DNA of 14,322 nt from Trichomonas tenax (Eukaryota > Parabasalia > Trichomonadida > Trichomonadidae), in NCBI GenBank assembly GCA_023091735.1, contig JALKBU010001221.1:1-14322 (forward strand), in the 5' to 3' direction. Below, piece by piece: positions 1 through 5,564 of the stretch (its first letter is position 1; every line of letters starts with the position of its first letter). The notes under the pieces are model-generated. The model had not been told where the DNA came from, did not search any database, and saw only the letters and a program-made list of their open reading frames with translations. The translations under genes and the position numbers were made by a program.

Positions 1-117
1 ATTGATCATGCAGGAAGCCACATTCATTCAGTTTACGGAAACACTGCCGACACTGGTTCAGGTACTGATTACATGCCTCCATACATTACTGTTTACACGT
101 GGTATAGGGTTTATTAA
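1..117 (+). pseudogene. Fibre-like protein, C-terminal fragment (Maverick/Polinton-type or phage-type fibre)
   Basis: The frame is open from the first base to TAA at 115-117 and gives 38 residues, so it is cut by the window edge and its status upstream is unknown. The segment has two HxH-type histidines near its start (GSHIHS) and then GSGTDYMPPYITVY followed by TWYRVY. A small, Gly/Thr-rich stretch ending in MPPYITVYxWxR just before the stop is how many phage tail-fibre/collar and virus fibre proteins end; I infer that family from this ending alone. A second copy at 1610-1678 keeps 14 residues identical but uses different synonymous codons, so both were once real coding sequence. The neighbouring DNA polymerase fragment suggests the gene belonged to a Maverick-like element. 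It could be the intact end of a gene outside the window. Confidence 0.6.
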
Positions 118-141
118 ATCCAAATAAGTTTCTCTCATAAC

Positions 142-362
142 CACTAAAATTATTTTTCAAAATTTCTTACCTCCCAAATCCTTGCCCTTCGGGCTTGGGC
201 GAAGCCCTTCGCTTTCTTTTCTTAGTTAGTTAGTCATAAATTATTTTTTCTGAATACGTTTTCACTAAAATTATTTTTCAAAATTTCTTACCTCCCAAAT
301 CCTTTCGCCTTCTTTTTTTAGTTAGTTAGTTAGTCATAAATTATTTTTTCTGAATACATTTT
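142..362. repeat. Imperfect tandem duplication (142-262 and 263-362), one copy with a GC-rich palindromic insert
   Basis: Both units begin with CACTAAAATTATTTTTCAAA and end with a CATAAATTATTTTTTCTGAATAC stretch followed by a TTTT run. The first is 121 bases and the second 100. The difference is an extra GC-rich block in the first unit, about 181-207, made of overlapping palindromes: GCCC-TTC-GGGC at 184-194, GGGCTT/AAGCCC at 191-207 and GCGAA/TTCGC at 199-212. Both units carry TTAG microsatellite steps (TTAGTTAGTTAG). The repeat follows directly after the fibre gene end and holds no reading frame I can support. Confidence 0.8.
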
Positions 363-403
363 ATAAAGTCAGGAATTCCAAAATAAAATTAACGTTAGTT
401 TTG

Positions 404-540
404 TAAGTAATTCAAAAATTTATTTTCTATATAGGGGGAACCTAACTTGTAAAACTAAACTCTGTCGTAAATATATTTAAATAGATGTTCGCAGAAGTCA
501 CGGCGCAGTCGTGACTAATGCGAACATCTAATTACTAACT
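404..540. repeat. Direct repeat copy 1, carrying a 47-nt two-part hairpin (483-529)
   Basis: This segment matches 694-830: a TATAGGGGGA(A/C)CC box, then CTTGTAAAACTAA, CTCTGTCG, an AT spacer, the hairpin and ATTACTAACT. The hairpin at 483-529 has an outer stem of AGATGTTCGCA paired perfectly with TGCGAACATCT (11 bp) and an inner stem around CACGGC/GTCGTG. On the - strand, VSN is followed by TAG just before the hairpin. Similarity stops after position 540. Confidence 0.85.
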
Positions 541-693
541 TTATCTAGTAATTATTTTTTAACGATAATTTTCAAAATTTATGATTTTTTAATTCCCAAA
601 TGTAAGCGTAGAGGCTTTATTTTTAAAGGTTATTTATTAAGTTATGAATTAATTATTTATTAGGGAAATTATTTATAAATTTTGTTATTGTTG

Positions 694-830
694 TTAGTAT
701 TCAAAATTTTATTAATTATATAGGGGGACCCTAGCTTGTAAAACTAACTCTGTCGGTAAATATAATATAAAAAGATGTTCACAGTAGACGCGGCGAAGCC
801 GTGGATAATGCGAACATCTCATTACTAACT
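694..830. repeat. Direct repeat copy 2, carrying the matching hairpin (773-819)
   Basis: This is the second copy of 404-540. The hairpin has the same 47-nt length with no gaps. Its outer stem has one changed pair (AGATGTTCACA against TGCGAACATCT, a C-A mismatch); the inner stem CGCGGC/GCCGTG stays paired with one G-T wobble. Here the - strand codon that is TAG in copy 1 is GAG, so the frame of 779-1276 reads on into the hairpin and stops at TGA (779-781). Confidence 0.85.
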
Positions 831-1276
831 GCAATTGTTGGTTCAGGTTCTACAACATCTTCTTCTTCAACAACTTCGTTAATATCTCCAGCCATAATAC
901 TTCTAGTATCAACTCTAGATAAGTTTCTAAGAAATGTAGTAACTTGACTGAATAAATTCATACGATTATCCATTACTTGTCCTGTAAGATCTTGTATCCA
1001 ATTAATATTATTAGTAGTCATAACATTTGTTTCCGAATCGAATGTACGAAATGATTCTAAATTAGATGTAGTATCTTCCAACATATCTGATAACATATTA
1101 AATTTTCTTGTAATTGTATGTGTGAACTCTTCCATTCTTTGAACCCATGTCGCTAAATTATTAAATACATCACCACCAGTAGATATAACATTTAAAACTT
1201 CACGTAATGTATCTAAACCTTGTGTCTTAGCTAATAATACTGATAATATATGGGAATACTTATTTAGGTCCAGTTG
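779..1276 (-). pseudogene. Unknown protein frame, probably from a Maverick-like element (N-terminus missing)
   Basis: I do not recognise the family. The frame is open from 1276 down to TGA at 779-781, about 165 codons. The first ATG is at 1135, but the residues before it (for example GLDTLREVLNVISTGGDVF and NNLATWVQRMEE) have the same coding texture, so the true frame starts further upstream and is cut at a TAG (1277-1279) near its junction with the polymerase fragment. The visible protein is helical and rich in Thr, Asn and Met, with an acidic tail (EVVEEEDVVEPEPT) that suggests a C-terminus. The last 14 codons run through the hairpin of the adjoining repeat; the related repeat has TAG after VSN, so the original stop may have been there. 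A virion or accessory protein of the element is possible, but nothing in the sequence proves it. Confidence 0.5.
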
Positions 1277-1499
1277 CTAAACATTTGTGGAAATTCTTTA
1301 AGTTTTTTAGGTATAACTGTATAACTATCTTTAAACCATATGTTTTTATTTTTATATTTACTATTAATCATCATAGTTCTAGATCCTTTAATAATTGGTG
1401 TACCGCATACCTAGTCAAGAATTTAATAATGAAATTAATATCATATGTTAGATTATGATATATAACTTGACATTTATTGGATAAAAAATATTTATTATT
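1264..1499 (-). pseudogene. Protein-primed family B DNA polymerase fragment, exonuclease region (Maverick/Polinton type), frameshifted
   Basis: Two - strand pieces read like the 3'-5' exonuclease part of a protein-primed DNA polymerase, which Mavericks use to copy themselves. Piece one (about 1413-1499) contains IYHNLTYDINFIIKFL, matching the Exo II pattern HN-x3-YD with a following FII. Piece two (about 1264-1410) contains GTPIIKGSRTMMI and then IWFKDSYTVIPKKLKEFP, which fits the F-x-DSY-x-(L/I)-P-x-x-L motif downstream of Exo II. The pieces are in different frames, joined near 1405-1413, so at least one indel has broken the gene. Exo I, the polymerase palm motifs (DxxSLYP, DTD) and the rest of the roughly 1000-residue protein are absent. 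Piece two stops at TAA (1264-1266), abutting the unrelated frame of 779-1276. This is a dead fragment. Confidence 0.7.
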
Positions 1500-1609
1500 T
1501 TAATTATTATTATTTTTATTTTGATTATATTTATTATTTAATTATATTAATTAATTATTTATTATGATATCTAATTAATAAATATATTATTATTTTTATA
1601 AATACTTAT

Positions 1610-1678
1610 AACACAGGTTCCGGAACAGATTACATGCCACCGTATATTACTGTGTATGCTTAGTATAGAACTAATTAA
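1610..1678 (+). pseudogene. Second fibre C-terminus copy, with a nonsense codon at the conserved Trp
   Basis: This is a short relic of the same ending as 1-117: NTGSGTDYMPPYITVYA, then TAG (1661-1663) where the first copy has TGG, then YRTN and TAA (1676-1678). Over the 14 shared residues GSGTDYMPPYITVY the two copies differ at eight third codon positions and no amino acid. Upstream the similarity fades into AT-rich sequence. This copy lies head-on to the polymerase fragment on the other strand, so the element has been rearranged. Confidence 0.65.
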
Positions 1679-1839
1679 AAAATATTTTTATTATTTATTA
1701 TTTTTATATATATTTTGAATTTATATTTTTATTGGAAGTTATAAAAAAGTCAATTTTAAAAGAATTAGCTTATTTATGTCCCTTGTCTAACATTTAGATA
1801 AACTATACCGCTAGGTATAATTTAGCGAAATGTTATATA

Positions 1840-2028
1840 CTAACTAACGTATTCAGTTAATTTTGCACCATTAACTTCGTATTCAACTTTTCTTGGATTA
1901 ATGTTTTTAATCGTCAAATCATCAAATTTTTCATGTGTATGACCTTCATTCGCTTTTACTGAAAATAAAATACTTGTAATCAATTGCAAATGACAGATAA
2001 GCATTAAAATCATTGTTGTAAAATACAT
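1840..2028 (-). pseudogene. Fibre-like fragment (KANEGHTH motif) behind a hydrophobic leader
   Basis: From the first ATG (2026-2028) the frame runs 62 residues to TAG at 1840-1842. The C-terminal 40 residues include VKANEGHTHEKFDDLTI and VEYEVNGAKLTEY. The KAN-x-GHTH motif is typical of repeated units in phage tail fibres and virus fibre proteins, and fibre ends are present nearby on the other strand, so I read it as another scrap of the element's fibre gene. The N-terminal part (TMILMLICHLQLITSILF) is strongly hydrophobic and, with VKA just after it, would also pass as a signal peptide. A tiny secreted protein is therefore an alternative. No partner motifs or regulatory signals decide between them. 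Confidence 0.4.
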
Positions 2029-2145
2029 ATTATTTCTTTCGTTCAATTGAAATCTTACCGTGAAAACTTCACGAAATCATTAAATTTCTTCATTTATCTC
2101 AGCCGGTTTGGGTGTTTGCACCCAGCAGAGGTTCATTTGTGTGTA

Positions 2146-2565
2146 TTCCCCAAATGAGGAAAAATTATATTTTACATTAAAAAGTGTTTTTTTTTGGAAA
2201 ATGGGGAAACTTTTTACTGTGGGGAATCATACATTAGATGGGAAAATTCACCGCGAATTCATGGTTTCAATTTCAAAAAAAAACTAAATACCTTTCTCCA
2301 TATCCCCATCTTTCCCCATTTTTCCTCTCAATTTCCCCAAAAGGCGACACAAAATTGAATACCCGCCACGCATATTTTAGTTTGGGGTATTCAATTTTGG
2401 GGAAAAATGACACTCGATTTCAATATCGCAAATGGCGATTTTGGGGAATTTGAGAGTCATTTTTGTTTTTTGATAAGTTCGGAATTTTTAGTTCATTTAT
2501 TTGTGTTTGTCATGTGGCCGGAGGCTTTGCCTTCTGTCACGATTTTTTGGTTCCCCAATGGGGAA
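2146..2565. repeat. GGGGAA/TTCCCC motif cluster with nested inverted repeats
   Basis: Nine copies of GGGGAA or its complement occur at 2146, 2203, 2221, 2312, 2333, 2399, 2443, 2551 and 2560, in otherwise AT-rich DNA. The last two form the palindrome TTCCCC-AAT-GGGGAA (2551-2565). Two inverted repeats are nested: an inner perfect 14-bp pair AAAATTGAATACCC (2351-2364) with GGGTATTCAATTTT (2385-2398), and an outer imperfect pair around CTCTCAATTTCCCCAAAA (2325-2342) and its complement (2439-2456). It resembles a fold-back or MITE-like element, but I see no clear target-site duplication. A 71-codon frame here (2238-2453) is probably incidental. Confidence 0.6.
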
Positions 2566-2612
2566 AAAGCTTAAATAACGTATAAAAAGTGACCCGCAAA
2601 CACGATGGTTGA

Positions 2613-2812
2613 TGCAAATATGATATATTTATAGAATACGATAACAATTCAAGCCGAATTAGCGATATCCAAGAAGATTTAACAAAACATTATAATTTCG
2701 TCAAAGACTGGGATGACATGGTGGAAGTATAGCCTTTGCTCATGGTCCCGTCAATGATGTTCTTGTTTTCAAGGCTAATTCGACTCTGGACTACAGAATC
2801 TGTACCATCTAA
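2613..2812 (+). pseudogene. Possible decayed coding fragment of unknown family (two frames)
   Basis: Two adjacent + strand segments look coding by composition. The first (2613-2732) contains YDNNSSRISDIQEDL and HYNFVKDWDDMVEV and then TAG. The second (about 2729-2812, another frame) contains IAFAHGPVNDVLVFKANST and ends in TAA. The join lies at the overlap near 2729, so a single indel would link them. There is no start codon at the head of the first segment and I recognise no family. Open runs of 40 codons are common by chance in AT-rich DNA, so the support is residue texture only. Confidence 0.25.
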
Positions 2813-3060
2813 AATATAGAGTGTCAGATGTTCCCCCTAAATGTAATTACATTTTTGGTGACAGCCCCTTTTAAATATTGGTCTCGTCAGGTGTATCACA
2901 GGCGTGATTTTCGAGGATTTTCGAAATGCGTACTGAATTTCAATTTTTTTAAATAAATTGAAGAAAAATATCAGATTTCGGAAATAATGATTTTTAAGCA
3001 TGCGGCGGTTATACTTTGCAAAGTACGTTATTTTTTACTCAATACACAAATTTTCCTCGC

Positions 3061-3112
3061 GTGCCGCTTTGCGGAACGCTCCGTTCTATTGGGAGGGGGC
3101 AAAGCCCCTCCC
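3061..3112. repeat. Cluster of GC-rich mini-hairpins
   Basis: Three palindromes are packed together in DNA that is otherwise AT-rich: CCGC-TTT-GCGG (3064-3074), GAACG-CTC-CGTTC (3074-3086) and GGGAGGGG(G)C-AAA-GCCCCTCCC (3091-3112). Similar small hairpins occur only in the left 3.1 kb: 184-212, 2059-2073 (CGTGAA/TTCACG), 2110-2123 (GGGTG/CACCC) and 2520-2534 (GGAGGC/GCCTTC). The 66-codon frame crossing this cluster (2987-3187) is almost certainly not a gene. Confidence 0.7.
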
Positions 3113-3302
3113 AAACCCACCCCTGTAAAATCCACCAAAACAGCATTGAATGTCACATTTTTATTTGAACGCTTTGACATATTTTAAATGCAGCATAATC
3201 AATATAGCTATTTTGCGGCAAAAAATATTTGAACACGCAAAAAATTCTTGAGTGCGTATAATTCTGAGTGCGCACACTTTGTAGACTATATAAAAATTGA
3301 AA

Positions 3303-3497
3303 ATGTCTGGTCGATTTTCAGAACTTATTTGGCCTGTGCATACTATCAATTATACGCACCATACAAAAAATTCGGTGAGTTTTAAAATTGAACACGCACT
3401 ATGGATTTTTGATAGGAAAGTAATATATTTTATGACTGATTCTATGGCAAGAGCTATTATGGAGTATATTTACCATTTAATGAAACTTCCATTTTAA
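3303..3497 (+). CDS. Small unverified reading frame, 64 residues
   Basis: The frame runs from ATG at 3303 to TAA at 3495-3497. It encodes 64 residues rich in His, Ile and Met (SELIWPVHTINYTHH near the start, DSMARAIMEYIYHLMKLPF at the end) with no signal peptide, no clear membrane span and no family I recognise. Codon choice is not as AT-biased as the flanks. Its start region overlaps the loop between a 12-bp perfect inverted repeat (GTGCGTATAATT 3252-3263; AATTATACGCAC 3348-3359). A chance frame or a transposon scrap is at least as likely as a real gene. Confidence 0.2.
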   Translation: MSGRFSELIWPVHTINYTHHTKNSVSFKIEHALWIFDRKVIYFMTDSMARAIMEYIYHLMKLPF

Positions 3498-3679
3498 CTT
3501 TGTCTGTCTATAATAAAAAATTATTTTTATTTTACAAATCGCAAGTGCTTAACGGTTTTGGGTATGCCCAAAAAATACGCCATTGGAAAATGCGTAAGTG
3601 CCGCATTCTTATGTTTGTATCTCGATAAATTTACTTGACAAATACAAATATTTACATGTCGTATAGAAATTTTACTTGA

Positions 3680-3871
3680 CAAAAGAATGAAAGAGCAGTT
3701 TTGGCTCATAAAACGGATGCTATAACTCGACATACTATCACTATATCGTTAAATGAATGTAATGCTAAGATAAATAATGATCTTGTGGCATATGAAAGTA
3801 AATTAGCAAATTTATTGATAACTGGTAGTATATTGAGCTTGTTATTAATAAATCTGCATTGGCAACTCTAA
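3680..3871 (+). pseudogene. Possible Pif1/Helitron-type helicase fragment
   Basis: A + strand frame without an ATG is open from 3680 to TAA at 3869-3871 (63 codons). It contains NERAVLAHKTDAI, then LNECNAKINNDLVAYESK. Helicases of the Pif1 family, including those in Helitron transposons, have a segment of the form ERAILAPxNxxVxxIN followed by a Y-x-S motif; the order and the ERA-(V/I)-LA core fit, and the rest is loose. A frame slip in the AAAA run just upstream would extend it with EILLDK. No Walker motifs or Rep domain are present, so it would be a dead remnant. A 13-bp direct repeat (TTTACTTGACAAA at 3630-3642 and 3671-3683) lies at its left edge. The assignment is tentative. Confidence 0.35.
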
Positions 3872-4260
3872 GTTGATTGTAAGCACATGATAGCAATAGT
3901 TGATGTGCAATAACAAATTATTCAAAATGTGAATTTTATCATTTCGATGATTATGATATCATAATCTATCATAAGTCAACGGGAAATAAGTGACAACATG
4001 AGTATTAGTATGAATTTGCAGTATAATTCGGTCTTGTCTTTCTAAAACATCGAGATTTCCCCTATAATGTATTAAGGATCAAGATTTCACCATAAGGACA
4101 TATAGTGCTAACGCGCTTGTCAATCAAAAGAGTGAAGATATTTCAATAAATTTTTTTAATACAAACAAACAAAACAAAAATAAACTGGATTTGAATAGAA
4201 ATTCGAATAGGCGCTCTGCCTATATGTAGTACTGTTCAATAGCACTAACATATAGAAACC
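3872..4260. other. AT-rich spacer downstream of the SAPS-like gene
   Basis: Apart from short open runs (for example KCEFYHFDDYDIIIYHK, about 3927-3977) I see no gene, RNA or repeat here. The gene on the - strand ends at 4261, so this region would contain its 3' end signal; no obvious TAAA motif overlaps its stop. Confidence 0.6.
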
Positions 4261-5550
4261 TTATAGATTTGAGTTCATTGAGAACATCAAATCATCGTCC
4301 GTAGACACGAAATCGTTAATGTTGATACCGGATGTGAAGTCAAACTTCGAGTAAATTGTTGGTGAAAAGTCATTCACGTTGTGGAATGTATTTGCACCAA
4401 AATCTGTCTCGTCGAAGGAGAAAGATGACACGACCTTTTTGCTCTTCGCCTTCGCGGTCTTGTTGTTCCAAACATCGAGTCGGTTCGAAACAAAGTTCAC
4501 CCACTGCTGGGATGATAAATGTTTATCGAGCTCTTGGCTGATGGCGAAACAGTGACCAATAAGCGTAGGATTGGCTTTTGTATCGCTATTGCATTCTTTC
4601 TGTATTTCATGCTCGAAATTTATGATTATCGATTTTTTGAGTTCGCTGATTTTGAGTGCAGCTTTGACGAATTTCACAACTGCACAGTGAAGCATAGAGT
4701 TTGTAATTTCACTGAAGAAATGTATTCTTACATTTTTAACGACTTTTGTGCAATTGATCGATGGAAATGTTGCAAGATATGTTAATGCTTCAACTTTGAC
4801 TTGTGTGAAAGGAGAGTCCTCGAAGCATGTGTTAATGCAGTATTTAGAAATGGCATCATTTCTGGCAATATTCTTTGCAAGTTTGAGGACCTTGAGTGGA
4901 TGGTCATTGACCAATAATTCAAGGACCGAAGACAGCTCAACGTTAACATGTTGTGGATGGATGAAATTAAGACAAATTGGTATTAATGCGGCACTTTGTT
5001 GATCAATGAAAGATTTTTTGACAATGATCGCTATATTATCGTCTGCAACTGTTTTTCCGCACAGTATGCGAAGAATCGTTGAAAATATTTTTGTCGAAAT
5101 TAATGGATTTGAATCATATAATTGGTAGAAGAAATCTTGGACTAAACTTTGTTGCAAGTGATGTAGTAATGTTGGCATAATAGCATCTGAGTTATTTAAC
5201 AACTGCAATACATCATCAGGGAAAGAGATCAAGAAATGTGATAAAACATTGGAAAGTGCCCATCTTCTGTATTGTGAGGACTGCGAAAATGATGAAAAGT
5301 ATGTTTCAAATAATGATGACTCTTGAAGTAAATATTTAGCAACAAGGCTTTGAAAAACATTCATTGCATCAATACACTTTCTAGATATAGGATAGGATTC
5401 ACTGGCAAAAGCATTATCACATAGGTAACTTAAGAAATTTATATCATTAAGTTCAATTCCAGATATAGATTCTTCACCAGTACGGAGCTTATGAAGGAAA
5501 TCGGCATCATTGATTATATTTTCATATGTTGGACATTTGTTTTCTACCAT
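4261..5550 (-). CDS. SAPS-like protein, candidate regulatory subunit of PP6/Sit4-type phosphatase
   Basis: This is an intact 429-residue protein, made of alpha-helical repeats throughout, with no signal peptide or membrane span. The N-terminal half follows the SAPS pattern: a short lead (DADFLHKLRTGEE), a cysteine-containing helix (LNDINFLSYLCDNA), then residues 80-140, LFETYFSSFSQSS followed by RWALSNVLSHFLISFPDDVL and LLHHLQQSLVQDFFYQLYD. This matches the family order LxxFL..P-N-x-LLxxFF, an I/V-x-x-LL..K..vixFL helix and a final MDLLL-like helix. SAPS proteins bind PP6/Sit4 catalytic subunits and steer them to substrates. At 429 residues it is about half the length of animal PP6R proteins, but long enough for the SAPS domain. 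The last 60 residues are low-complexity (SSFSFDETDF, DDDLMFSMNS). ATG at 5550 is favoured by TCATT directly upstream. A generic ARM/HEAT protein is the alternative. Confidence 0.85.
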   Translation of the reverse strand: MVENKCPTYENIINDADFLHKLRTGEESISGIELNDINFLSYLCDNAFASESYPISRKCIDAMNVFQSLVAKYLLQESSLFETYFSSFSQSSQYRRWALSNVLSHFLISFPDDVLQLLNNSDAIMPTLLHHLQQSLVQDFFYQLYDSNPLISTKIFSTILRILCGKTVADDNIAIIVKKSFIDQQSAALIPICLNFIHPQHVNVELSSVLELLVNDHPLKVLKLAKNIARNDAISKYCINTCFEDSPFTQVKVEALTYLATFPSINCTKVVKNVRIHFFSEITNSMLHCAVVKFVKAALKISELKKSIIINFEHEIQKECNSDTKANPTLIGHCFAISQELDKHLSSQQWVNFVSNRLDVWNNKTAKAKSKKVVSSFSFDETDFGANTFHNVNDFSPTIYSKFDFTSGININDFVSTDDDLMFSMNSNL

Positions 5551-5564
5551 AATGAAGATGAATT
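5551..5564 (-). promoter_or_regulatory. Trichomonad-type initiator (Inr) before the SAPS-like gene
   Basis: Read on the - strand, the bases before the ATG are TTCATCTTCATT followed by ATG. This gives two overlapping matches to the trichomonad initiator TCA(+1)-Py-(T/A), with predicted 5' leaders of about 9 and 3 nt, short as is usual in these organisms. Confidence 0.45.

Noticed and set aside
1960..2062. Possible - strand intron, GTAAGA to TTTTATTTTCAG
   Set aside because: The ends look canonical, but joining the exons does not keep the KANEGHTH frame open, and trichomonad introns have a different conserved 3' motif (ACTAACACACAG).
2238..2453. 71-codon + frame
   Set aside because: It lies wholly within the inverted-repeat and GGGGAA cluster, and its residues mirror the repeat.
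2987..3187. 66-codon + frame
   Set aside because: It crosses the GC-rich hairpin cluster, and its central residues (RFAERSVLLGGGKAPPKP) are what such palindromes translate to; the ends have no coding texture.
3161..3349. 62-codon - frame
   Set aside because: It overlaps the + frame at 3303-3497 and the inverted repeats, and has no distinctive composition.
4356..5002. Three + frames of 61-88 codons inside the SAPS-like gene
   Set aside because: They are antisense shadows of the 429-residue gene and are Cys/Ser-rich as expected for complements of coding DNA.
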